From RDXT01 sp033765305 (GTDB taxonomy: Bacteria; Bacteroidota; Bacteroidia; J057): a DNA stretch of 64,000 nucleotides. Location of the stretch: the NCBI GenBank assembly GCA_033765305.1, contig JANRID010000011.1, forward strand, positions 1 through 64,000, given 5' to 3'. Below the pieces are notes generated by a model. The model was not told the DNA's origin and did no database searches. It worked only from the letters and a program-made list of their open reading frames with translations. Positions within the stretch are counted from its first letter, which is position 1, and the number at the start of each line of letters is the position of its first letter. Shown here piece by piece: positions 27,373 to 35,337 of this stretch. A program made the position numbers and the translations under genes.

Positions 27373-28017
27373 ATGGAACTTTCGATGATTCTGGCCGGCA
27401 TGGGGCCGGGTCTCAGCATGGGCATTGCCCGCCGGTTTGGCCAGGCCGGCTACCGTATCGGCATGATCAGCCGGAATGCGGAAAAGCTGGCTGCCTATCA
27501 GGCCGAGCTGTCGGGCGAGGGCATCCACACCGCCTATGCCGCCGCCGACCTGAGCGATACAGGCCAGCTGCTGGAGGCGCTGGCAGCGCTGCAGGCGCAG
27601 CTGGGGCGGGTGGATCTGCTGATTTACAATGCAGTAGATGCGCGCTATGTGCATGTGCTCGAAGACCGGGCGGACGATCTGGTGAAAGGCTTCCGGCTGG
27701 GCGTGGCCAATGCGCTGGCGGCGGTGCAGGCATTGCTGCCGGAGCTGCAGCGTACCGGCGGTGCGGTAATCCTCACGGGCGGCGGCACGGCGCTGCGCCC
27801 GTATCCGGCGATGGCGAGCATCTCGCTGAGCAAGGCCGGCATCCGGAATCTTGCGTACCAGCTGCATGAGGCGCTGGCGCCGCAGGGGGTTTTTGCGGGC
27901 ACGGTGACGGTCATGGGGCAAATCCAGGCGGAGAGCGCGACTCACTCTCCGGAGCGGCTGGCGGAGCAGTTCTGGCTGCTCAACGAGCGCCGGGATGCGG
28001 CGGAGCTGAAATATTGA
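27373..28017 (+). CDS. Atypical short-chain dehydrogenase/reductase (SDR) family protein
   Basis: 214 aa. The cofactor-binding glycine motif is GMGPGLSMGIA near residue 9, and LIYNAVDA takes the place of the usual NNAG region. The YxxxK active site is altered: the tyrosine position is isoleucine in ASISLSKAG, although the lysine remains, and the catalytic serine region reads LTGGGTAL. The protein may bind NAD(P) without classical SDR chemistry. It stands alone; the region downstream is a repeat-filled gap ending in a strong terminator. Confidence 0.75.
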   Translation: MELSMILAGMGPGLSMGIARRFGQAGYRIGMISRNAEKLAAYQAELSGEGIHTAYAAADLSDTGQLLEALAALQAQLGRVDLLIYNAVDARYVHVLEDRADDLVKGFRLGVANALAAVQALLPELQRTGGAVILTGGGTALRPYPAMASISLSKAGIRNLAYQLHEALAPQGVFAGTVTVMGQIQAESATHSPERLAEQFWLLNERRDAAELKY

Positions 28018-28026
28018 GCAGGCCGC

Positions 28027-28068
28027 GCCGGATTACCCTGCCAGCCCCCTGCGCAGACGAAATCCGGC
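28027..28068. repeat. Hairpin repeat element, copy A
   Basis: Starts GCCGGATT and ends AATCCGGC, an exact 8-base inverted repeat, with ACGAAAT and CAGCCCC internal blocks. Its 49-base surroundings (28021-28069) differ from copy B at a single base. Confidence 0.8.
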
Positions 28069-28110
28069 CTGTGCTGCTTCATGTATTGCCGGGCGTGCCG
28101 CAGGGGCCGC

Positions 28111-28152
28111 GCCGGATTACCCTGCCAGCCCCCCGCGCAGACGAAATCCGGC
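28111..28152. repeat. Hairpin repeat element, copy B
   Basis: Same orientation and same terminal inverted repeat as copy A, 84 bases downstream of it. The matching block runs 28105-28153. The only difference from copy A is a T to C change. Confidence 0.8.
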
Positions 28153-28347
28153 CCGGCCCTTCCGTCCGCGCAGCGGATCCCCCCTTTCAGCCCCGCTTTC
28201 TTTCCGGTCGCGAATTATTTCCCTGCCGGTTTAATTCAGGCACGGGTTTTGCCTGATCCATCCTGTGGCTCAAGCGGCTCACCGTCTGGACCATACAGGG
28301 TATTGAAAGGGTTCGTAGTACGTTTAGGTTAGATGTAGTTAAGTGGG

Positions 28348-28376
28348 GGCAAGGGACACAGGTCTCTTGCCTTTTT
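28348..28376 (+). terminator. Strong intrinsic terminator
   Basis: GGCAAGGGAC (28348-28357) pairs with GTCTCTTGCC (28362-28371) over ten pairs, one of them G-U, with a four-base loop, followed directly by TTTTT (28372-28376). It should stop rightward transcription from the SDR gene; it abuts the stop codon of the opposite gene. Confidence 0.8.
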
Positions 28377-28900
28377 CAGTTGCTGCCAAACACCAGCTCG
28401 CCCGCCGGCGTATTGCGGTCCAGCAGCAGGCTCTGCAGCTCCCCGCCGCTGCGGGCGTGCACGATATTCTTCTGCGTATCGATATACTCCGTCAGCAGGC
28501 GGTTTTCGACCTGCAGGTGCCGGGGCGCGCCCACGTCCGGGATTTCGAGGTAGATCCAGGTGACCTCCAGCTCCGTCTCCTTGCCGACCCAGTTCCAGGG
28601 GCGGGGCTGGCCATCGGAGGCAATACGGAACACCTCCGACAGGTACGCCCCCAGCAGCGGAAGCGTTTCAGGCGCCTCCTGGCGCTCGCCGAGAAACAGG
28701 CGCTTGCCGCCGCTGCGGGCTTCAAGCGCCCGCTCCAGGTCATCCGTAAACACCTTGACCGTAATCTCCAGGCTTCCGGCCTGGGGATTGTGGTTGATCT
28801 CGGCCACGCTGACGTAAAACGGGTGGTGGAAAGCAGCCAGCCCCAGCCCCGACAAAACGGCCAGCAGCGCCATGAATCGACGAATGGGTTTTATCCGCAC
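28376..28900 (-). CDS. DUF6702 family protein
   Basis: 174 aa with an N-terminal signal-anchor (FMALLAVLSGLGLAAF). The mature part starts HHPFYVSVAEINHNPQAGSL and includes ITVKVFTDDLE, a beta-rich pattern characteristic of the Bacteroidota family DUF6702. It is probably periplasmic and has no known role. In many Bacteroidota this family lies next to an M1 metallopeptidase gene; here that gene is divergent and only 56 bases away, so the two may share a regulatory region. Confidence 0.75.
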   Translation of the reverse strand: MRIKPIRRFMALLAVLSGLGLAAFHHPFYVSVAEINHNPQAGSLEITVKVFTDDLERALEARSGGKRLFLGERQEAPETLPLLGAYLSEVFRIASDGQPRPWNWVGKETELEVTWIYLEIPDVGAPRHLQVENRLLTEYIDTQKNIVHARSGGELQSLLLDRNTPAGELVFGSN

Positions 28901-28911
28901 GGCGAAAGCGT

Positions 28912-28919
28912 TATTTTTG
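28912..28919 (+). promoter_or_regulatory. Promoter -7 box of the M1 peptidase gene
   Basis: TATTTTTG fully matches TAnnTTTG in the AT-rich 56-base divergent gap, 37 bases before ATG 28957. No clear TTG lies at the expected distance upstream. Confidence 0.4.
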
Positions 28920-28956
28920 TAAAATTAGTACATTCTTGCTTAACCACCCGACAGCA

Positions 28957-31326
28957 ATGATCAAACGTTACCTACTGGTGCTGGGTTGCAGCCTGGCTGC
29001 CGCGGGGCTTTGGGCGCAGCAGTCGCCGGAAGATAAATTCCGGCAGCTCGAAGAGATCTTGCCTACCCCGACTCCCTACCGCAATGCCGCCGGCGCCCCC
29101 GGCCACGCCTACTGGCAGAACCGCGCCGATTACGACATGGACATTCAGCTGGACGACGACAACCAGCGCATCTACGGCACGGAGACCATTACCTACTACA
29201 ACCAGTCGCCCGACGCGCTGACCTATCTCTGGCTGCAGCTGGACCAGAACCTCTTTTCCAAGGATTCCGACACCCGCAAAACCCAGACCGGCGGCATGGC
29301 CGGCAACGGCGAGCGCGTGCCCTTCGGCATGCTTCAGCGCATGCTCACCGAATTCGACGGAGGCTTCAAAATCGAATACGTCCAGGACGCAGCCGGCAAA
29401 GCCCTGCCGTACACCATCAACAAAACCATGATGCGCGTGGACCTGCCGGCGGCATTGCTGCCCGGCAAGTCGGTGACCTTCAAGGTCAAATGGTGGCACA
29501 ACATCAACGACCGCGCGAAGCTGGGCGGGCGTTCGGGGCTGGAGTATTTCGCCCAGGACGGCAATTACCTCTACACCATCGCCCAGTTTTTCCCGCGCAT
29601 GTGCGTGTACAACGAAGTGTACGGCTGGCAGCACAAGCAATTCCTCGGTTCAGGCGAGTTTACCCTGCCCTTCGGCAACTACAAAGTGCGCCTCACCGTG
29701 CCCGCCGACCACATCGTGGGCGCGACCGGCGTGCTGCAGAACCCTGAAAAGGTGCTCAGCGCCGAGCAGCGCCGCCGCTTCGAGCAGGCCCGCACCGCCA
29801 AAGAGCCCGTTATGATCGTCACCCAGGCCGAGGCCGAAGCTGCCGAAAAAACCAAGGTCAAAGAAACCAAGACCTGGGTGTTCCACGCCGAGAACGTGCG
29901 GGATTTCGCCTTCGCCTCTTCGCGCAAATTCATCTGGGACGCCATCGGCGTGCCCTTCGGCAGCCGGACCGTCATGGCCATGAGCTACTACCCCAAGGAA
30001 GGCAACCCGCTCTGGGAGCAGTACTCCACCAAGGTCGTGGCGCATACCCTGCGCACCTATTCCAAATTCACCTTCGACTACCCCTATCCCGTCGCCATTT
30101 CGGTGCATACAGACCGGATCGGGATGGAATATCCGATGATCTGCTTCAACGGCGGCCGTCCTGAGCCGGACGGCACCTATTCCGAGCGCACCAAATACGG
30201 CATGATCACCGTGATCATCCACGAAGTAGGCCACAACTTCTTCCCCATGATCGTCAACAGCGACGAGCGGCAGTGGACCTGGATGGACGAGGGCCTCAAC
30301 ACCTTCCTCCAGTACCTGACCGAGCAGGAGTGGGAGCGCGGCTATCCTTCCGGGCGCGGGCCGGCGTACAAAATCGTGGACTACATGAAAACAGACCGCA
30401 GCACCCGCGTGCCGATCATGACCAACTCGGAGTCGCTGCTGCAGTTCGGGCCCAATGCCTACGCCCAGCCTGCGACAGCGCTCAACATCCTGCGCGAGAC
30501 CGTCATGGGCCGGGAGCTGTTCGACTTCGCCTTCAAGCAGTACGCCCAGCGCTGGATGTTCAAGCAGCCCAGCCCGGCGGACCTGTTCCGCACCATGGAA
30601 GACGCTTCGGCGGTGGATCTCGACTGGTTCTGGCGCGGGTGGTTCTACACGACCGATCACGTGGACATTGCCCTCGACGAGGTGAAATGGTACCAGATCA
30701 ACACCCAGAATCCGGATGTCGAAAAGCCGCTGGCCCGCCAGCAGGAGGCTTCGCGCCCGGAATTCATCGGCGACACCCGCAACAAAACGGCCATTGCCCA
30801 GACCCAGAACGAACTGGATCCGAAGATCAACGACTTCTACAACCGCTATGATCCCAATGCGGTCACGGCACTGGACCGCAAGGAGTACGAAAAGCTGCTC
30901 AGCGGCCTCTCCGAAGAAGAGCGGGCGCTGCTCAGCTCCGGATATCAGTTCTACGAGCTGACCTTCGCCAACAAAGGCGGGCTCGTCATGCCGCTCATCG
31001 TAGAATTTGAGCTGGCGGACGGCAGCAAGGATCTGCACCGCATCCCGGCGGAGATCTGGCGCTACAATCCGGAGAAGGTGACGAAAGTCTTCATGCTGAA
31101 GCAGGAGGTCAAAGGCATCACGCTGGACCCCTACCTTGAAACGGCGGATACCGACACGGACAACAACTATTGGCCGCCGAAGCTGGCGCCCTCGCGCTTC
31201 CAGCTCTACAAGGAGCGTTTCAACCAGGGCGGCGGCGAAAACCCGATGCAGCGCCAGCAGCGCGCCGATCAGCTCCAGCAGACGCAGCCAGCTGCGCCGC
31301 CAGCCGGCGGCCAGGGCCGCAACTGA
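28957..31326 (+). CDS. Secreted M1-family metallopeptidase
   Basis: 789 aa from ATG 28957, which starts the signal peptide (KRYLLVLGCSLAAAGLWAQ). Zinc ligands are HEVGH at about residues 423-427 and the glutamate 18 residues later in WMDEG (446). The substrate-binding segment reads IGMEYPM, a variant of the GxMEN motif common in Bacteroidota members. A long C-terminal part (after about 560) ends in low-complexity QQ- and PA-rich sequence. It probably trims peptides in the periplasm or at the cell surface. A strong bidirectional hairpin separates it from dnaE. Confidence 0.88.
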   Translation: MIKRYLLVLGCSLAAAGLWAQQSPEDKFRQLEEILPTPTPYRNAAGAPGHAYWQNRADYDMDIQLDDDNQRIYGTETITYYNQSPDALTYLWLQLDQNLFSKDSDTRKTQTGGMAGNGERVPFGMLQRMLTEFDGGFKIEYVQDAAGKALPYTINKTMMRVDLPAALLPGKSVTFKVKWWHNINDRAKLGGRSGLEYFAQDGNYLYTIAQFFPRMCVYNEVYGWQHKQFLGSGEFTLPFGNYKVRLTVPADHIVGATGVLQNPEKVLSAEQRRRFEQARTAKEPVMIVTQAEAEAAEKTKVKETKTWVFHAENVRDFAFASSRKFIWDAIGVPFGSRTVMAMSYYPKEGNPLWEQYSTKVVAHTLRTYSKFTFDYPYPVAISVHTDRIGMEYPMICFNGGRPEPDGTYSERTKYGMITVIIHEVGHNFFPMIVNSDERQWTWMDEGLNTFLQYLTEQEWERGYPSGRGPAYKIVDYMKTDRSTRVPIMTNSESLLQFGPNAYAQPATALNILRETVMGRELFDFAFKQYAQRWMFKQPSPADLFRTMEDASAVDLDWFWRGWFYTTDHVDIALDEVKWYQINTQNPDVEKPLARQQEASRPEFIGDTRNKTAIAQTQNELDPKINDFYNRYDPNAVTALDRKEYEKLLSGLSEEERALLSSGYQFYELTFANKGGLVMPLIVEFELADGSKDLHRIPAEIWRYNPEKVTKVFMLKQEVKGITLDPYLETADTDTDNNYWPPKLAPSRFQLYKERFNQGGGENPMQRQQRADQLQQTQPAAPPAGGQGRN

Positions 31327-31348
31327 GCAGGCCGTATGCATATATGCC

Positions 31349-31379
31349 AAAGGGGCGGGCCGCTGCGGTCCGCCCCTTT
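31349..31379. terminator. Bidirectional hairpin between the M1 peptidase gene and dnaE
   Basis: AAAGGGGCGGGCCGC (31349-31363) pairs with the 15 bases at 31365-31379, with one G-U pair. The A-rich left flank and TTT on the right allow termination on both strands between the convergent genes. Confidence 0.75.
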
Positions 31380-31392
31380 GCGCATGCGGGGG

Positions 31393-34300
31393 TCATATCA
31401 CGCTGCAGCGGATGCCCAGCTCCTGCAGGCCGGAGATCAGCTCGCCGCTGGGATCAACCTGCAGCTCGCTGCTCAGCAGCGGAATATCGGCCTGGTACCC
31501 CTCGTCGACGATGCGGAAGCGGAGGTCCTTTTTGCCCTGGTGCGCTTTGAGCAGCGCCTCCATCTGGAACAGCAGCTCTTCGGTCAGCTCCCGGTATTCG
31601 AGCTCCAGGCTCAGGCCGCGCACCATTTTTCCGAACAGCTCCTCCGTCATGAGCCGGATGTCGTGGATGCGCAGCTCGTATTCGTTGTCGTAGCGGCGCT
31701 GCTGGTTGACGCCCGTCAGGTAGATCATTTCATCCTGCCGGATCAGGCCGCGGAACTTCTCATACTGCTCGCCGAAGAGGGAGATCTCGGCGGAGTCGTT
31801 GAAATCTTCCAGCATGAAGACCATGAACTTGTTGCCCTTGCGGGAGATGCGTTCCTGCACGCTGGTGACGATGCCGGCGGTGCGGATTTCCTTCTGCCGG
31901 GACTCGTGCAGCTCCCCGACGGCGCAGTTGGTAAAAGCAGCCATCTGCCATTTGAAGCGCTCCAGCGGGTGGCCGGACAGGTAAAAGCCGATGACTTCCT
32001 TCTCGAAATTGAGCCGATTCAGCTCGCTCCAGGCCTCGCGGATCACGCCGTTCTGCAGCACCCCGCGCGGGATGGGCGGCTCGGGCGTAGCGCCGGAGCC
32101 CATGACATCGCCGAAGAGGCTGGCCTGCGGCGACAGGCGTTCCTGCTGCACCTTGGCGGCATAGGAAAGCACCTTGTCGAGGAAGATGGAGTCGTCTTTT
32201 TCGGAATTCTGGAGGAAATACTGCCAGCGTTCCACGCCGAAGCTGTCCAGGGCACCGGCGTAGATGAGCGCTTCCAGCGTCTTGCGGTTGAGCGTGCGGG
32301 GCGGCATGCGGAGGGCCAGGTCGAAAATGGACTTGTAGGGCCCTTCAGCCTCGCGTTTCTGGATAATCTGCTGTACCACAGCCTCGCCTACGCCTTTGAT
32401 CGCGGCCATGCCGAAGCGGATCTGGCCTTTGGCATTAACCCAGAAGCTGCCGCGGGATTCGTTGAGATCGGGCGGCAGCACCGCGATGCCCATGCGGCGG
32501 CATTCCTCGATGAAGAAGGTGATCTTCTTGATGTCGCCCATGTTGTGGGTGAGCACCGCCGCCATGTATTCCGCCGGGTAATTGGCCTTCAGGTAGGCCG
32601 TCTGGAAGGCGACCACGGAATACGCGGCCGAGTGCGAGCGGTTGAACCCGTACTCGGCGAATTTTTCCATAATGTCGAAGACCTCATTGGCCTTGTCGGC
32701 TTTGATGCCATGGGTTTTTTCCGCCCCTTCGACGAATTTCACCCGCTCTTTGGCCATTTTCTCCTTGTCCTTCTTCCCCATCGCCCGCCGCAGCAGGTCG
32801 GCGCCGCCGAGGGAGTAGCTGGCGATGATCTGGGCCGTCTGCATGATCTGCTCCTGGTACACCATGATGCCGTAGGTGTGCTTCAGGATCGGCTCCAGCA
32901 GTTCGTGGGGATATTCCACCTTTTCCTGCCCGTGCTTGCGCTGGATAAAGGTGGGGATATAGTCCAGCGGGCCGGGCCGGTAGAGGGCGTTCATGGCGAT
33001 GAGGTCCTCGATGTGGCTGGGCTTGAGCTGGCGCAGGTATTTGCGCATCCCGTCGGACTCGAACTGGAACGTGGCCACCGTGTCCCCGCGCTGGTAGAGG
33101 GCGAAGGTCTTGGGGTCGTCCAGCGGAATCTGGTCGATATCGATTTTCGTCGCGTAATTGCTTTCGATCAGCTCCAGCGCTGTTTTGATGATGGACAAAG
33201 TCCTGAGGCCCAGGAAGTCCATTTTCAGCATGCCGGCATCCTCGATCACCTTGCCCTCGAACTGCGTGACGAAGAGATCGGAGTCTTTGGAGGTGGAAAC
33301 GGGGATGTAATTGGTAATATCGTCCGGGGCGATGATGACGCCGGCGGCGTGGATGCCGGTATTGCGGACGGAGCCTTCGAGGATTTCGGCGGTTTTGAGC
33401 ACCTGGGCGCGGAGGTCGCTGCCCTTGCGGATCTCGGCGAGGTCGGGGTTTTCCTCGTAGGCCTTGCTGAGGGTGGTTCCGGGGCGTTCGGGGACGAGTT
33501 TGGCGAGGGAATTGGCCTCGGCCAGCGGCAGTTCGAGCGCGCGCGCCACGTCCTTGATGGACATTTTGGCGGCCATGGAGCCGTAGGTGATGATCTGCGC
33601 CACCTGGCTGCGCCCGTATTTGTCCACCACATAATCGATCACCCGCTGGCGGCCTTCGTCGTCGAAGTCGGTGTCGATATCGGGCATGCTCACGCGCTCC
33701 GGGTTGAGGAAGCGCTCGAAGAGCAGGCTGTATTTGATGGGGTCGATGTTGGTGATGCCGATGCAATAGGCGACTGCCGAACCGGCGGCCGAGCCGCGGC
33801 CCGGCCCTACGAGCACGTGCAGGTCGCGCGCAGCGCGGATGAAATCGGAGACAATGAGGAAGTAGCCCGCAAATCCCATCGTGCGGATGATGCGCAGCTC
33901 GTGGCGCAGGCGCTCTTCGACCTCCGACTCCAGACCCAGGCCTGCGGTATCGCGGTTGAAATCCAGCGGCAGGCCGTTGTAGCGGCATTTGGCACCCTGC
34001 CAGGTGAGGTATTCGAGGTAGTCGTCGGCGTTCTCAAAGCCGGGCGGCAGGGGGAAATTGGGCAGCAGGATGTCCCGCTTCAGCTTGGGCGCGGTGATTT
34101 TATCGGCTACCTCCAGCGTATTCTCGATTGCCTGGGGCAGGTCGTGGAAAAGCGCCGACATTTCCTGCGGCGTCTTGTAGTAAAACTGGTCGTTGGGAAA
34201 GCCGAAGCGGCCCTTTTTGGAGCCGCTCAGCTCGTTGATTTTCTGGAGGCTGCTGTACACGCCGGCGTCCTGGTAGTACCTGGTCTGGGCCTCTTCGGCG

Positions 34301-35064
34301 GTCAGGTTCAGAAAGCGGTTGTCCTGGGTAATAAAGCGGTAGGTACTCGTCTCCGAATCGCCGACCGGCACGCTGAAGGTATCGCCGGTATTGATGCAGA
34401 GGAGGATGTCGTGGGCGAAAAAGTCCTGCTGCTCCACGTAGTGGGAGTCGTTGGAAGCGATGACCTTGACGTTGTATTTCGCAGCAAACTTCAGCAGCAC
34501 GGCGTTGACCAGCTCCTGCTCGGCCATGCTGTGGCGCTGCAGCTCCACGTAGTAGTCCTCCCCGAAGAGATCCAGCCACCAGCGGAATGCCTCCTCGGCT
34601 GCCGCCTCGCCTTTATGCAGAATCAGCTGCGGCACCTCCGCGCCGATGCAGCAGGTGGTGGCGATGATGCCCTCGTGGTACTTGAGCACCAGCTCCTTGT
34701 CGATGCGGGGCCATTTGCTGTACATCCCCTCTACAAAGCCGAGCGAACAGAGCTTCGCCAGGTTTTTGTACCCCTCCTGGTTTTTGGCCAGCATCAGCTG
34801 GTGGTAGCGCACGTCGCCGCTTTCTTTGGAGAACTGCTTCCGGTGCCGGTCCTCGACCACGTAAAACTCGCAGCCGACAATGGGCTTGATGCCGTGCTTG
34901 CCTGCCTCCGCTACAAATTTGAACGCGCCGTACATGTTGCCATGGTCGGTGATGGCGACCGCCGGCATGCCGTTGGCGGCGGTTTTTTTCATCATCTTCT
35001 CGATTTTGGCGGCGCCGTCGAGGAGGCTGAATTCGGTATGGCAGTGCAGGTGGACGTAGGACAT
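31393..35064 (-). CDS. dnaE: DNA polymerase III alpha subunit
   Basis: 1223 aa from ATG 35064. The N-terminal PHP domain begins HLHCHTEFSLLDGAAKI with ITDHGNMYG shortly after. Catalytic aspartates appear in MPDIDTDFDDEGR near residue 460. The fingers contain the EQIMQ and RRAMGKK stretches, followed by the helix-hairpin-helix and an OB domain with VTSVQERISRKGNKF near 1055. This is the replicative polymerase (DnaE1 type). The sequence just upstream of the ATG is a 7-bp tandem array (35073-35141), and a start further upstream at 35088 would use that repeat as coding. Confidence 0.97.
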   Translation of the reverse strand: MSYVHLHCHTEFSLLDGAAKIEKMMKKTAANGMPAVAITDHGNMYGAFKFVAEAGKHGIKPIVGCEFYVVEDRHRKQFSKESGDVRYHQLMLAKNQEGYKNLAKLCSLGFVEGMYSKWPRIDKELVLKYHEGIIATTCCIGAEVPQLILHKGEAAAEEAFRWWLDLFGEDYYVELQRHSMAEQELVNAVLLKFAAKYNVKVIASNDSHYVEQQDFFAHDILLCINTGDTFSVPVGDSETSTYRFITQDNRFLNLTAEEAQTRYYQDAGVYSSLQKINELSGSKKGRFGFPNDQFYYKTPQEMSALFHDLPQAIENTLEVADKITAPKLKRDILLPNFPLPPGFENADDYLEYLTWQGAKCRYNGLPLDFNRDTAGLGLESEVEERLRHELRIIRTMGFAGYFLIVSDFIRAARDLHVLVGPGRGSAAGSAVAYCIGITNIDPIKYSLLFERFLNPERVSMPDIDTDFDDEGRQRVIDYVVDKYGRSQVAQIITYGSMAAKMSIKDVARALELPLAEANSLAKLVPERPGTTLSKAYEENPDLAEIRKGSDLRAQVLKTAEILEGSVRNTGIHAAGVIIAPDDITNYIPVSTSKDSDLFVTQFEGKVIEDAGMLKMDFLGLRTLSIIKTALELIESNYATKIDIDQIPLDDPKTFALYQRGDTVATFQFESDGMRKYLRQLKPSHIEDLIAMNALYRPGPLDYIPTFIQRKHGQEKVEYPHELLEPILKHTYGIMVYQEQIMQTAQIIASYSLGGADLLRRAMGKKDKEKMAKERVKFVEGAEKTHGIKADKANEVFDIMEKFAEYGFNRSHSAAYSVVAFQTAYLKANYPAEYMAAVLTHNMGDIKKITFFIEECRRMGIAVLPPDLNESRGSFWVNAKGQIRFGMAAIKGVGEAVVQQIIQKREAEGPYKSIFDLALRMPPRTLNRKTLEALIYAGALDSFGVERWQYFLQNSEKDDSIFLDKVLSYAAKVQQERLSPQASLFGDVMGSGATPEPPIPRGVLQNGVIREAWSELNRLNFEKEVIGFYLSGHPLERFKWQMAAFTNCAVGELHESRQKEIRTAGIVTSVQERISRKGNKFMVFMLEDFNDSAEISLFGEQYEKFRGLIRQDEMIYLTGVNQQRRYDNEYELRIHDIRLMTEELFGKMVRGLSLELEYRELTEELLFQMEALLKAHQGKKDLRFRIVDEGYQADIPLLSSELQVDPSGELISGLQELGIRCSVI

Positions 35065-35072
35065 CGAGGGGG

Positions 35073-35141
35073 GGGTATTAAGTATCAAGTATCAAGTATC
35101 AAGTATCAAGTGTCGAGTATCAAGTATCGAGTATCAAGATC
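35073..35141. repeat. Degenerate 7-bp tandem array upstream of dnaE
   Basis: Nine to ten units of AAGTATC with variants GAGTATC and AAGTGTC in strict 7-base register, starting nine bases upstream of the dnaE ATG. Any dnaE leader transcript would have to include it. Confidence 0.85.
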
Positions 35142-35152
35142 GGCGGGTGATT

Positions 35153-35255
35153 TTTGCGGTAGAGACGGCCTGCGGCCGTCTCGGTTCATACGCCTGCGGC
35201 CGTCTCACGGTGCACAGGCCTGCAGCCGTCTTCAGGGGCCTGCGGCGTTCGGGCC
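35153..35255. repeat. Cluster of short palindromes with core CTGCGGCCGTC
   Basis: GACGGCCTGCGGCCGTC near 35164-35180 is an inverted repeat around CTGCG. Similar pieces follow near 35190 (CGCCTGCGGCCGTCTC), 35218 (GGCCTGCAGCCGTCTT) and 35240 (GGCCTGCGGCG). The first begins TAGAGACGG, like the 22-bp repeat unit at 50.3 kb. Confidence 0.65.
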
Positions 35256-35337
35256 GGGCGGCATGCAGATCCCTTGCATGCTTCCAAAAATACCGCTCAG
35301 CGCCGCATGCTGCAAGCGGCTCTTATCCACACCTGCA

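Larger units (their letters stand above)
28018..28375. other. 358-base non-coding gap with repeat units and a terminator
   Basis: Between the SDR gene and the DUF6702 gene there is no credible gene. The gap holds two copies of a 49-base repeat (28021-28069 and 28105-28153), 160 bases of unremarkable sequence, and an intrinsic terminator at 28348-28376. Confidence 0.7.

Noticed and set aside
28027..28152. Insertion sequence end or target-site duplication.
   Set aside because: No transposase, no terminal inverted repeats around a longer body; the two copies are better explained as repeats of a hairpin element.
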